A stretch of 64,000 nucleotides of DNA from Rutidosis leptorrhynchoides (GCF_046630445.1 NC_092334.1:190780501-190844500), one strand, 5' to 3'. Positions 24,871-37,725 are shown, numbered from the stretch's first letter. Made by a program: numbers and translations. The notes: generated from the sequence alone by a model not told the origin.

Positions 24871-25837
24871 GAAATCTATTCCACAGGTATGTCTGTACAG
24901 TTTTTATTTTTATTTTTATTTTTAACCTTTTGATAATAAACGCTAATTTGTTCGCTAAAAAGTATTAAATTGGTATTGAATAAAATTAGGTTTGGCGACC
25001 GAAATTATTGATATCATTCAAAAAATTTATTACATCACTGCGAAATTTAACGTTTATTCTTAAGGTATAAATATCTTTAAACAATCAACCCAAAATATTT
25101 CAAAAATTCGTCATGAGTTAAATTAGGTTTTGGAACCGAAATTACTTTACCGAAAAGAGGGGCGCATATTTTTGATAATATTTGATTGATTAAAGTGGGA
25201 TAAAAAGCCAAAAAGATTTTTAATTTTATTTTTACCATGTTTTTAAAATTAATATTTAAATCTTAAATTAATATTGTAAACTTTGTAAAAAAAAAAAAAA
25301 ATTATTTTTAAAATTGTAAATATTTGAAAAATTAATATAAGTTTGGTATGAATTTATAATATAAATTTTTAAATTAAGTTTGGTGTGAATTTTTAATTTT
25401 TAAAAAATATAAATTTTTAATTTTATGCATTTCGAATTTTAAGTTTGGTGTGAATTTTTAATATAAATTTTGAATTTTATATTTAAGTTGTGTGAATTTA
25501 AAAACAAAAATTTACTTTATCTCATTAAGTTAAAAATATGATTTTTAAAATTCGTCGTAAGTTGAAGACTAGGTCTTTGAACCGAAATTGCTTTACCCGA
25601 GAGAGGGACGAGAACTTTTATTATCATTATTTTTAATCTCATTGAATTAAAGTATGCCAAAAACATTAAAAAACCCCAAAAATCTTAGCTTTTAAAACAA
25701 TCGCTACAAAAAGACAAATTTTAAAATTTTGTCGAGGGATGGACTAGGACATCGATCCGAAACGACCTCGTCCTAAATAACAAGGGAAACAAAATTTTAA
25801 AATTAAGTACTTAATTGTTTCATAAGTTAATGATTAT

Positions 25838-25839
<2 letters not shown>

Positions 25840-25928
<89 letters not shown>

Positions 25929-25933
25929 ATATA
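25840..25933. repeat. (AT)n microsatellite
   Basis: About 94 bases of nearly pure AT, immediately before the GC dyad pair. Confidence 0.95.
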
Positions 25934-25938
25934 GCAAA

Positions 25939-25987
25939 CTCCGCGACTCGCGGAGTTTGAAGGCTTAAATGCCGCGAGTCGCGGGAG
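25939..25987 (+). promoter_or_regulatory. Internal copy of the Athila GC dyad pair
   Basis: CTCCGCGACTCGCGGAG (25,939-25,955) is identical to the LTR palindrome. Its inverse partner GCCGCGAGTCGCGGGAG is at 25,971-25,987. It lies 155 bases upstream of the ATG of the spliced 3' gene, so it could belong to an internal promoter. No TATA box follows it at a normal distance. Confidence 0.45.
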
Positions 25988-26184
25988 TACCGGATTACAG
26001 AAAAAAAATAAAGAGCTGCAACAGCTCAGTTTCACACTCCACAACTCAAACAAACTGCGAAAAAAAAACCCACGAAAAACCCGAAAAAAACCCCCAAAAT
26101 CACAATTTTTAACCGTTAATCACCAAATCTTTTACTAAAATCATGTTGAGAAGGATGCTATCTAGGAATTACTCAAGAAAAACG

Positions 26185-26809
26185 GTAAATTTCTACACCT
26201 AAACACCATTTAATCCGAAATTAGTGTTCTTGAGCAATTTTTTTTCCCCAATTTGATTTTGATGCTTTTTAGTGTAATTAGGCTTAAATTGTTTATGTAT
26301 TATACTTGTATAACCTAGATTGATGCTATTTAACAAGATTAGAAGCCTTAAACTTCAAATTTTGAATAATCTAGGGTTTGTGTTCTTGAGCAATTTGGGG
26401 CTTTTTGATATAAACAGGTTATGGCCGATTTTTGTCATGAATTATTGCTAAATTAAGTAGTGTAACATGTTTAGGTAGTTAAATAATCCAAACTTTGAGC
26501 CTAAACATGATTTTGAGAATTAAAGTGGACTTTTTCAAGTCTAAAATTCATGAACTTGATTTTTGAAAGATAATGCCATTTGAAACTTGTTTAATTGCTA
26601 GTAATGATTATTTTGACATGTTATTTGAGTTGAATGCTTATGAACTTGGCGAACATTTTCGTATATGCTTATTTGAAAAAGTGTAGATTTGATAAAAATG
26701 TGAAAATAAGCTTAAGTTTAAAATGTCATTGTAATTATTTTGATTGATGATTTTACTGACACTAATGCATATTTGGATGCACAAAAATTGTGTTTGATGT
26801 GTTTTGCAG
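26185..26809 (+). other. Intron of the ATHILA ORF-1-type gene (625 nt)
   Basis: Donor AACG|GTAAAT and acceptor TGTTTTGCAG|ACTG, phase 0, T-rich throughout as in plant introns. Splicing joins exon 1 to a frame that otherwise lacks an ATG. Inferred from sequence only. Confidence 0.65.
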
Positions 26810-29110
26810 ACTGAAAGGGGTGAATCTTCATCCCAAGCCCGTAATGCTCCTACTGAGAATGCGGAACAACAGGAGGTGGATAACTACTACAAGCAGGATA
26901 TACCTCATCCAGTCATGACCTTTTCCGATATGCACTTGGAAGAGTTGCACCCGAACCTGAGATTTGACAGACTTTGGATAGATTATCCAAAATATCAAAG
27001 GGGTTTGCATACTCTTCATTCTAAGGTTGTTGAGGTACCGAGGGTCATAGAATGGGGACCCTTAGAAGCTGTAGAATTGGCCGGGCCAATTAGGGAATTA
27101 CTTGTACAGAGGTATGGTAATTCTACTTTTAATGACTGGGTACGTTTATTCACCATGCGTAGACCTGTATATAAAGTATGGTGTGAAGAATTGTTGTGTA
27201 GTATAGAGTTGAATGATCGGGTAGCTAGTTTAACCGATCGTTCTTTTATTAGATTTTTGTTAGGCGGTTCGATGCGCCACATGTCTTTACTAGACATGGC
27301 TCAGGCTTTACGTATATATACGCCTGAGGAGTTAGCATCTGCCGATTGTAGAGGGTTGATACTAAACGGTAGAAAGATAGATGAAAATTTTGATACACAC
27401 GGTGTGTGGAGTCAAATGACAAGCCATCACCGTTTCAAAGGGGGAAATTACTCTTATTTGGATATAGATAGAGCCGAATTAAGAGTGGGACATAGGTTTT
27501 TAGCTAATTCGATTACACAAAGGGGTAAGAACAAGGAAAAAGTAAATGAACAGGATTTGTTTTACCATATGTGTATTCGAGACCCACAAAGCGCTGTAAG
27601 TATACCGTATTGTGTGGGTTATTATTTATCAGCTATGGTTCGGGGGATGCGACCGCATAGCATAATAGGAGGTGGTATTTTTATTACTTTGATTGGTGAA
27701 TATCTCGGTGTGGATATAAGTCGGGGGGGATTATTAGTAGAAGAACCAGAACCCCGCGATACTATAGGTTTAAATGTATACCATGGTGCGAAAGTTTTGA
27801 AGAGGCGAAATAACGCCGCAGTACGATACCATGGTAGACATCCACAGGTGGAGAGAAACCAACAGCAAGGTAATGTAGGAGGGGGGAATGAGATGCAAGA
27901 AATGCAAAGGTTTATAGCTTCTCAGGAATACGGAAATGCTAGACAGAGAGCATTTGAAGATTGGCAAGTTCATCAGAACCAAATCATAGCTCATTGCCAA
28001 CATATAGGTAGAAACTATATTCCTACACCGAAACCCATCTTCCCTCCCTGGTCTGTAACATCCCGCCTTTTTCCGTTTATTTTTCCTTTATACTATTTCA
28101 AACTCCGTTATATGTTTATAACATCTCCCGTTAATACGCGTTTCAAAATATCTTGTGTAGGTAATTTAACGCACCCGATTCAAAGTTGAGGGACTAGTTT
28201 TGCCAAGAGGCCAAAGATTTGACTAGGTCAACTAGTCAAACCTTCAACCTCATCCACTCATCATTTTCTCATTTTCTTTTCTCTTTTCTTCTCCTACTTT
28301 CACATTTTCTTTCAATTCACCACATCAAGGAATCATCATCCATTTAATTTCTAGCAAGCTTCAATTCAAACAAAATACATATTTGGAATCCTTGCAACAT
28401 CCTCTTCGATTCCATACCGATTTCATCAATTTTGGGTAACTTTCTAAAATCACTAATTTTATGTGTTCTTGAGATTTTTGAGTTAAAAGGTTGTTGATTA
28501 GTGTCTATGGCTCAAGTCTAGTATGATTATGTGATTTGTATGCTTGTTCTTGTTATTTTGATGTAACTAGTTCATATTGAAAGATAACATGCTTAACCTT
28601 GAGATTTGAGTGTTTATATGTTGTTAGATGCTAAGACTTCATGTTTTAATTATGCTCCTAGTGTTACTAGCTTTATTTTGATGTAAAGTTTGATTAAGGA
28701 AACCTCCTAAACTTGATTATGAAATTTGGTGAATTTAGTTTAGGGTTTGATGAACTTGAAATGAATCTTAGATGCATTGAATGATTGCCATGTTGTTTTG
28801 TTTGCGTTTAGTTGTATTGTATGCTTGATTATCTTCAAAACGGCGTATTACACATGTGCATTAATTTCCCGAATCATAATATGGCATTTATGAACTGGGA
28901 GTAATAAATGATGAGCATTAATGGTGATTTTGATATGAGTTTGTTTGGTTTTGATTGAGTAAATGCGTTTAGTTATTCTCCTTGTCAAATTACCTTTCTA
29001 ATGATATATGATATGCGTTTTAAGTGTTTTCGGTGCATGAGATGTGTTAAATTGTATTTTGGTTCGTGACTTGGACCATTTTTCTGCAAACTGCATGTTT
29101 CCCAGGTATT

Positions 29111-29233
29111 GCGCGCCGCGCATATACCCGCGCGCCGCGCAGAATTAGAAATCCCAGATGTTTGCCTTCGTGGTTAAGTTCTGACCAGGATTTACACTTG
29201 GGTGCGCGCCGCGCAACCCATAGCGCGCCACGC
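29111..29233 (+). repeat. Quartet of GC-rich 11-mers in the E4 LTR
   Basis: GCGCGCCGCGC at 29,111-29,121, 29,130-29,140 and 29,204-29,214, and GCGCGCCACGC at 29,223-29,233. The arrangement is two pairs with the pairs about 65 bases apart, in otherwise A/T-rich sequence. The 3' LTR repeats it at 36,405, 36,424, 36,498 and 36,517, with one C-to-T change in the second. Confidence 0.8.
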
Positions 29234-30090
29234 ATACTGCCCAGCTCATTTTGTCTTTGTTTTTCATGTCACAAAAATGTTTCCCTCTTTACTATAACCC
29301 CGTTTACCATGAAACTTGACTATTATGCTCGTATATGACTTCTCATCATGAGAAAATTGTCGGACACCCGACCCGACCCCGTTGACTTTGACTTTGACCA
29401 AGTTTGACTTTTAGTCAAACTTAACCAAACGATTATACAATCGTTCTAACATGCTTAACTACTTGTGTCGTGCATGAAACTTGACAAATTGATCCACGTG
29501 CTATATTAATCGAGTCGTAACGAGCCATAGGACTAATTGAACATCTTTGACCCATCGTGACTATCGTTATTGATACAACCTATTTGTTTAGGTCAAGACT
29601 AGCATTGTTTCTTGCACGTTTACTTGTCGAAGTACTTTTTGGTTCGTGCATACAAGGTGAGATCATAGTCCCACTTTTACTCTTTTAAACTTACTTTTGG
29701 GATGAGAAAACATAAACGATTCTTTTGAACTAAGTGAACACAAGAACGGGAAAACAAACATTCTACATACGAGTTTAGAACGAAAATCCTCAATCCGATT
29801 ATCATTAGTTACATCAGATGGTGTAAGCGAGAACTTATGTTATATGGCCATATGGGTTGACAACCCTCATCTTTGACGGTTCGCTACCGTCTACGGATGA
29901 AATATATTTTCGGGAAACAGTGTTGTTCTAGCACTAATTTATGGGGTATTCAACGGATGGAATGTTAAGCTTTGATAATTGGGTGCTCGTGAATATTAAC
30001 TTTTAGAATGTACTATGACTTTATCAATATTGCAACTCTTGTGGTTCAGCTTGCTTTTACTCATTTACTTATTTAAACCTATGATTTCAC

Positions 30091-30104
30091 CAACGTTTTC
30101 GTTG
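30091..30104 (+). other. Conserved LTR stem-loop (G:C closing pair)
   Basis: CAACG-TTTT-CGTTG, followed by TTTTTCTCAGGT at 30,119-30,130. It also occurs at 37,385-37,398 in the 3' LTR. It lies about 340 bases before the LTR end, as in the related LTRs. Confidence 0.75.
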
Positions 30105-30433
30105 ACAGATTCTCTATGTTTTTCTCAGGTCCTTGAACTTAGGTGATACATGCTTCCGCACATACTTTTTGATACTTGCATTGGATGTCGAGTATACTTG
30201 CATACGTGGAGCGTCTTTTTGGCTATTTTAAACTATGTCGCACGTGTTTCATATGAACAATAACTTTTGTTATGTACTTGTCTTGGGAATTACTTTTGTA
30301 AACATTGAAACATCCTTTATGAAATGTATGCGACATATTTTCGGTCAAACTTTGTTATAAATACTTATAACCATGTAATGGGACCATACGTAGACGACGC
30401 CGTCACTTGACGATTTGTCGGGGTCGCTACAAG

Positions 30434-30445
30434 TGGTATCAGAGC
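30434..30445 (+). other. E4 primer-binding site (tRNA-Met type)
   Basis: TGGTATCAGAGC, two bases after the LTR end. The 410-bp leader that follows (30,446-30,855) shows no gene. Confidence 0.95.
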
Positions 30446-30855
30446 CTTGGTTGTAGGGATTTAGAGTTCATTAGTGTCAACCCCGAGTCATAGGGTACAT
30501 TGGTGAGTCTAGACTACAACCGGCATATAGACTTGACATGGGAATTACCTGACTACTTGTGCATTTATACTCGAACTCTCTTACTCATATCTACTCTTAT
30601 TCTATCTTACTCTTGCGTTGTATGATTTAATTGACACGCCACCTTGACTATATGTAGTAATGTCGAATGCACATATGAATTAGGGTAATATAATTTCCGG
30701 GATTATATTACGGTGACTCATATGAACATTCCGACATTATGACATAAAGAATTTAAGGCGAGTCAAGGATAATTTTTCTCTCTATCGTTATTTCATATCA
30801 CGGTTAGTATTATTTAGAATACTAACCAACAGTATTCTGGTGTTTTGAAGGAACA

Positions 30856-33800
30856 ATGGCTCGTCGACGCGCCCCTCCCGAAACTCCCGAACAAGCTTTG
30901 CAACGCATGATAGCCACCGCCGTGGATGCGGCCATGGCCGGTCACTCGTCCAACAACAACAATAATAACAACAACAACCAAGGAGCCGGTAACTCTAGCG
31001 AAGGGTGCTCCTACAAAGCTTTCATGGGGTGCAAACCTCACTCTTATGATGGAACCGGGGGACCGGTTGTGCTTACTCGTTGGTTTGAACAAACCGAGGC
31101 CGTCTTTAGCATAAGCGGTTGTCGGGACCAAGACAAGGTCAAATACTCCACCCACACTTTCTCCGGTGTTGCTCTCACTTGGTGGAACACCTACGTTCAA
31201 TCGGTGGGAACCGATGAAGCTCATGCCCTTTCTTGGGCCGATTTGAAGGAAAAGATGATTGTTGAATATTTTCCGCGCGAAGAAACCCGCAAGCTTGAGC
31301 AAGAGCTAAGAGCTTTGAAGGCGGTCGGAAACGACCTCAAGGCTTACAATCTACGCTTCGCCGAACTATCTTTGATGTGTCCTAGTCTCGTTAGCCCCGA
31401 ATCTCAAAGGATTGAGCTCTACATGCACGGTCTCCCAAAAAGCATCAAACAAGGGGTGATGTCATCCAAACCCACTACTCATCAAGCCGCTATGAACATG
31501 GCCCGCCAATTAATTGAGACGGTTGATGAAATTGTAGTGCCGGCTCCTAAGGCCGAAGACAAGTCGGGTGGCAACAAGAGGAAATGGGAAGCCACTCCAT
31601 CAACCAACTACAACAACAACACCTTCACCAAAAAGCCCTTCAACAATGACGGCAAGAAGGGTTATGTCGGAAACTTACCTTTGTGCAACAAGTGCCACAA
31701 ACATCATTACGGCGAATGTAACAAGCTAATTTGTCACCGTTGCCAAGGAGTTGGTCATAGGGCCAACAATTGCACAAGCACCGCCCCCGTCGCTCGAAAG
31801 GGGCCCAATCCTCCAAGGACGGTCACTTGTTATGAATGTGGCCAAACGGGCCATTATAAGAACGAATGCCCGAAGAAGAAAGCCAACCCCAACAACCGAG
31901 GCCGAGCCTTTAACATCGACACCGAGGAAGCCCGAGATGACAACGAACTAGTTACGGGTACGTTTCTTCTCAACAACACTTATGTTACTGCTTATTCGAT
32001 TCGGGTGCCGATAAATGTTTTGTGTCTAAGACTTTGACTCCTACTCTTTGCACTCCACCACACCCTTTAGATACTACTTATTAAATCGAAGTGGCCGATG
32101 GAAAACTCTTAAGTGCCGACACATATTACCGGGGGTGTACTTTAAACATTTTGGGTAATGAATTTGAAATTGACTTGATACCCATGGAACTAGGAAGTTT
32201 TGATGTAATAATCGGTATGAATTGGATGGTCAAAAATAAATCTCACATTCTTTGCGACCTTCACGCAATCCGAATTCCTATCGAGAACGGTGAACCATTG
32301 ATTGTCTATGGCGACAAAAATTTCACCGGACTCAATCTCGTTTCATGCCTTAAAGTTCGAAAGCTACTTCGCAAGGGTTGTTTCGCAATTCTTGCTCACA
32401 TTAAGAAAGTCGAGGCCGATGAGAAGCGCATCGATGATGTGCCAATTGTTAGTGACTTTTCCGATGTATTTCTCGACGAATTACCGGGTCTTCCACCTCA
32501 TCGACCGGTTGAATTTCAAATCGATCTTATTCCGGGAGCCGCACCCGTAGCACGTGCGCCATATAGACTCGCTCCATCCGAATTACAAGAATTGCAAAGT
32601 CAAATCCAAGAGTTACTCGACCGTGGTTTCATTCAACCTAGCCATTCACCATGGGGCGCTCCGATTTTGTTCGTCAAGAAGAAAGACGGATCCCTACGAA
32701 TGTGCATTGATTATCGTGAACTAAACAAATTGACGGTTAAGAACCGATATCCTCTTCCTCGCATCGATGATCTTTTTGATCAACTACAAGGTTCTCGTGT
32801 ATATTCAAAAATCGATCTCCGTTCGGGTTATCATCAACTAAGGGTTAAGGGGGAAGATGTCTCCAAAACCGCTTTCCGGACTCGTTACGGTAGTTACGAG
32901 TTTCTTGTCATGCCTTTCGGTCTCACTAACGCACCGGCGGTGTTCATGGATCTCATGAACCGCGTGTGCAAACCTTACCTCGACAAATTCGTTATCGTGT
33001 TCATTGACGATATTTTGGTCTATTCTAAAAGCGAAGAGGAACACAAAGAACATCTCCGACTCGTGCTTGAACTCTTGAGAAAAGAACAACTCTATGCCAA
33101 GTTCTCCAAGTGTGAATTTTGGTTGAAGGAAGTTCAATTCCTCGGTCACGTTGTAAGTGATCAAGGCATTAAAGTCGATCCCGCAAAAATCGAAGCCATT
33201 AGTAAATGGGAGACTCCTACTACTCCTACTCAAATTCGTCAATTCTTAGGTCTCGCCGGATACTATCGTAAATTCATCAAGGATTTCTCCTTAATCTCTC
33301 GCCCTCTAACCGCGTTAACTCACAAGGAACGAAAATTCGTTTGGACATCCGAACAAGAAACCGCTTTCCAAATCTTGAGAACTAAGCTAACCACCGCTCC
33401 TATCTTGTCACTTCCCGAAGGCAATGATGATTTTGTTGTATATTGTGATGCCTCGAAAAACGGTTATGGGTGTGTACTAATGCAACGAAAGAAAGTCATT
33501 GCTTATGCCTCTCGACAACTCAAAGTCCACGAACGAAACTACACGACACATGATCTTGAACTCGGTGCCGTCATCTTTGCACTTAAGTTATGGAGACATC
33601 ATCTTCTTGGTACCAAAAGTACTATCTTTACCGATCACAAAAGTCTCCAACACATCTTCGATCAAAAGCAACTAAACATGAGACAACGAAGGTGGATTGA
33701 AACCTTGAACGATTATAATTGCGAGCTTCGTTACCACCCCGGGAAGGCAAATGTAGTGGCCGATGCCTTAAGTCGAAAGGAAAGAACGGTACCTCTTCGC

Positions 33801-35312
33801 GTCCGAGCATTAAACATCACCATCCACTCCAACCTTAATAGCCAAATTCGGGTAGCTCAAGAGGAGGCTCTTAAAGACAACCACATCGGGCGTGAACTTT
33901 TAAACATTCTCGTCTCTCAATTCGAAGTTAAGAAGAACGGACTTCGATATTACGCCGGAAGAATTTGGGTGCCTAGATACGGCGATTTACGAAACCTCAT
34001 CCTAGACGAAGCCCACAAATCACGATACTCGATTCATCCCGGCGCCAATAAGATGTACCATGACCTTAAAGAACAATATTGGTGGCCGAACATCAAAAAG
34101 GAAGTTGCTAGATACGTTGCCAAATGTTTGACTTGCGCTAAAGTCAAAGCCGAGCACCAAAGACCGTCTGGGTTACTTCAACAACCCGAGATCCCGCAAT
34201 GGAAGTGGGAAAGGATCACGATGGATTTTATCACCAAATTACCGAAAACGTCGGGCGGTTATGATACTATTTGGGTCATTGTCGATCGCCTCACCAAATC
34301 CGCGCACTTTCTCGCCATGAAAGAAACCGACAAAATGGAGAAACTTGCACAACTTTACATCAAGGAGATCGTAGCCCGTCACGGTGTACCTTTATCGATT
34401 ATCTCCGACCGAGATGGTCGTTTCATTTCTAGATTTTGGCGCACTTTACAAGAAGCGTTGGGAACGCGTTTAGACATGAGCACCGCATATCATCCTCAAA
34501 CCGATGGACAAAGTGAACGTACGATACAAACCTTGGAGGACATGCTACGAGCTTGTGTTGTTGATTTTGGAAAAGCTTGGGACAAGCACTTACCTCTCGC
34601 CGAATTCTCTTACAACAATAGTTATCATGCGAGTATCCAGGCCTCACCTTTTGAAGCGTTATATGGTCGAAAATGTCGCTCTCCTCTTTGTTGGGCTGAA
34701 GTGGGTGACGTGCAAATTTCCGGGCCCGAACTCATTCACGAAACAACCGAGAAGATTCTTCAAATCCGAGATAAGCTTCGGACGGCCCGGAGTCGTCAAA
34801 AATGCTATACCGACAAAAGACGCAAGGACCTCGAATTTCAAGTCGGTGACCGCGTCATGTTAAAAGTCGCACCTTGGAAAGGCGTCATCCGTTTTGGGAA
34901 ACGTGGGAAACTAAATCCACGGTATGTTGGTCCTTTCGAAATCTTAGAGCGTGTTGGGACCGTTGCGTATCGTTTGGATCTTCCGCCTCAACTAAGCTCC
35001 GTCCATCCTACCTTTCATGTATCTAACTTGAAGAAATGTCTTGCCGAGCCCGATATCGTCGTCCCTCTCGAGGAACTCACTATTAATGACAAACTCCACT
35101 TTGTGGAGGAACCGGTTGAAATTGTGGACTACGTCGAGAAGGAATTAAAACAAAGCCGGATCCCGATTGTTAAGGTTCGTTGGAACGCCAAAAGGGGACC
35201 CGAGTTTACTTGGGAAAGAGAAGATCAAATGCGAAAGAAACACCCTCATCTATTCCCGGTTCCGGAATCGTCGGATTCCGAGGAGGAAACAACGATTACT
35301 ACGCCTGCTTAA
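30856..35312 (+). pseudogene. gag-pol: E4 gag-pol polyprotein, broken in the protease
   Basis: The ATG at 30,856 opens a Gag with a retrotransposon Gag core (about residues 70-170), a poly-Asn stretch, and three knuckles between about 31,684 and 31,873, the last CYECGQTGHYKNEC. Near 31,990-31,997 one base appears to be missing, just before the protease DSGAD (31,998, other frame). A TAA at 32,082-32,084 then interrupts the protease. The downstream frame (32,091-35,312) is open: RT with FIDD (about 32,999), RNase H (about 33,420-33,800), integrase zinc finger (about 34,015-34,160), intact D-D-E core ([21 protein letters not shown]), and a chromodomain-like tail (about 35,110-35,240, [16 protein letters not shown]). 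The original was probably one frame of about 1,486 codons. Both lesions lie within 90 bases. Confidence 0.93.
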
Positions 35313-35347
35313 ATTTCGGGACGAAATTTCTTTTAAGGTGTAGGTAA
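35313..35347 (+). other. E4 polypurine-type tract before the 3' LTR
   Basis: AATTTCGGGACGAAATTTC, an inverted repeat found at the same place in B, C and A-right, followed by TTTTAAGGTGTAGGTAA up to the LTR. Confidence 0.75.
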
Positions 35348-37725
35348 TGTAACATCCCGCCTTTTTCCGTTTATTTTTCATTTATACTATTTCAAACTCC
35401 GTTATATGTTTATAACATCTCCCGTTAATACGTGTTTCAAAATATCTTGTGTAGGTAATTTAACGCACCCGATTCAAAGTTGAGGGACTAGTTTTGCCAA
35501 GAGGCCAAAGATTTGACTAGGTCAACTAGTCAAACCTTCAACCTCATCCACTCATCATTTTCTCATTTTCTTTTCTCTTTTCTTCTCCTACTTTCACATT
35601 TTCTTTCAATTCACCACATCAAGGAATCATCATCCATTTAATTTCTAGCAAGCTTCAATTCAAACAAAATACATATTTGGAATCCTTGCAACATCCTCTT
35701 CGATTCCATACCGATTTCATCAATTTTGGGTAACTTTCTAAAATCACTAATTTTATGTGTTCTTGAGATTTTTGAGTTAAAAGGTTGTTGATTAGTGTCT
35801 ATGGCTCAAGTCTAGTATGATTATGTGATTTGTATGCTTGTTCTTGTTATTTTGATGTAACTAGTTCATATTGAAAGATAACATGCTTAACCTTGAGATT
35901 TGAGTGTTTATATGTTGTTAGATGCTAAGACTTCATGTTTTAATTATGCTCCTAGTGTTACTAGCTTTATTTTGATGTAAAGTTTGATTAAGGAAACCTC
36001 CTAAACTTGATTATGAAATTTGGTTAATTTAGTTTAGGGTTTGATGAACTTGAAATGAATCTTAGATGCATTGAATGATTGCCATGTTGTTTTGTTTGCG
36101 TTTAGTTGTATTGTATGCTTGATTATCTTCAAAACGGCGTATTACACATGTGCATTAATTTCCCGAATCATAATATGGCATTTATGAACTTGGAGTAATA
36201 AATGATGAGCATTAATGGTGATTTTGATATGAGTTTGTTTGGTTTTGATTGAGAAAATGCGTTTAGTTATTCTCCTTGTCAAATTACCTTTCTAATGATA
36301 TATGATATGCGTTTTAAGTGTTTTCGGTGCATGAGATGTGTTAAATTGTATTTTGGTTCGTGACTTGGACCATTTTTCTGCAAATTGCATGTTTCCCAGG
36401 TATTGCGCGCCGCGCATATACCCGCGCGCTGCGCAGAATTAGAAATCCCAGATGTTTGCCTTCGTGGTTAAGTTCTGACCAGGATTTACACTTGGGTGCG
36501 CGCCGCGCAACCCATAGCGCGCCGCGCATACTGCCCAGCTCATTTTGTCTTTGTTTTTCATGTCACAAAAATGTTTCCCGCTTTACTATAACCCTGTTTA
36601 CCATGAAACTTGACTATTATGCTCGTATATGACTTCTCATCATGAGAAAATTGTCGGACACCCGACCCGACCCCGTTGACTTTGACTTTGACCAAGTTTG
36701 ACTTTTAGTCAAACTTAACCAAACGATTATACAATCGTTCTAACATGCTTAACTACTTGTGTCGTGCATGAAACTTGACAAATTGATCCACGTGCTATAT
36801 TAATCGAGTCGTAACGAGCCATAGGACTAATTGAACATCTTTGACCCATCGTGACTATCGTTATTGATACAACCTATTTGTTTAGGTCAAGACTAGCATT
36901 GTTTCTTGCACGTTTACTTGTCGAAGTACTTTTTGGTTCGTGCATACAAGGTGAGATCATAGTCCCACTTTTACTCTTTTAAACTTACTTTTGGGATGAG
37001 AAAACATAAACGATTCTTTTGAACTAAGTGAACACAAGAACGGGAAAACAAACATTCTACATACGAGTTTAGAACGAAAATCCTCAATCCGATTATCATT
37101 AGTTACATCAGATGGTGTAAGCGAGAACTTATGTTATATGGCCATATGGGTTGACAACCCTCATCTTTGACGGTTCGCTACCGTCTACGGATGAAATATA
37201 TTTTCGGGAAACAGTGTTGTTCTAGCACTAATTTATGGGGTATTCAACGGACGGAATGTTAAGCTTTGATAATTGGGTGCTCGTGAATATTAACTTTTAG
37301 AATGTACTATGACTTTATCAATATTGCAACTCTTGTGGTTCAGCTTGCTTTTACTCATTTACTTATTTAAACCTATGATTTCACCAACGTTTTCGTTGAC
37401 AGATTCTCTATGTTTTTCTCAGGTCCTTGAACTTAGGTGATACATGCTTCCGCACATACTTTTTGATACTTGCATTGGATGTCGAGTATACTTGCATACG
37501 TGGAGCGTCTTTTTGGCTATTTTAAACTATGTCGCACGTGTTTCATATGAACAATAACTTTTGTTATGTACTTGTCTTGGGAATTACTTTTGTAAACATT
37601 GAAACATCCTTTATGAAATGTATGCGACATATTTTCAGTCAAACTTTGTTATAAATACTTATAACCATGTAATGGGACCATACGTAGACGACGCCGTCAC
37701 TTGACGATTTGTCGGGGTCGCTACA
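35348..37725 (+). repeat. E4 3' LTR
   Basis: Same length as the 5' LTR, with about a dozen single-base differences, mostly C/T or G/A. Confidence 0.96.

Larger units (their letters stand above)
24871..26142 (+). other. Athila intergenic region with repeated motifs
   Basis: A/T-rich, no ORF. It holds four degenerate copies of a block around 'aaccgaaattactttacc' (about 24,978; 25,110; 25,551; 25,728; a fifth copy is at 38,500). It also has three or four copies of 'aagtttggtgtgaattttta' at 25,335-25,500, an (AT)n tract, and a GC dyad pair 155 bases before the next gene. Confidence 0.6.
28054..30431 (+). repeat. E4 5' LTR
   Basis: Starts TGTAACATCCCG and ends GGGGTCGCTACA. No gene: a 90-codon frame at 29,066-29,338 is only the GC-rich motif region read through. 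It holds four GC-rich 11-mers and the conserved stem-loop at 30,091-30,104. Confidence 0.96.
28054..37725 (+). mobile_element. E4: young Tekay-like chromovirus, full length
   Basis: LTRs of exactly equal length (2,378 bp each), about a dozen single-base differences by eye and no indels. Perfect target duplication TGGTC at 28,049-28,053 and 37,726-37,730. Primer site, one gag-pol frame, polypurine-type tract. It is the innermost and so the youngest large insertion of the stack. C-terminal chromodomain-like sequence and tRNA-Met priming fit the Tekay/Del chromoviruses. Confidence 0.96.

Noticed and set aside
26185..26809. TTG at 26,804 as a non-ATG start for the ATHILA ORF-1-type gene
   Set aside because: A good splice acceptor ends at 26,809, and an upstream ATG exon with a GT donor joins in frame, which explains the missing ATG better.
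29047..29338. Frames of 62-90 codons in the E4 LTRs, repeated at 36,341-36,632
   Set aside because: They are duplicated only because LTRs are identical. They read through the GC-rich motifs on both strands and have no family resemblance.
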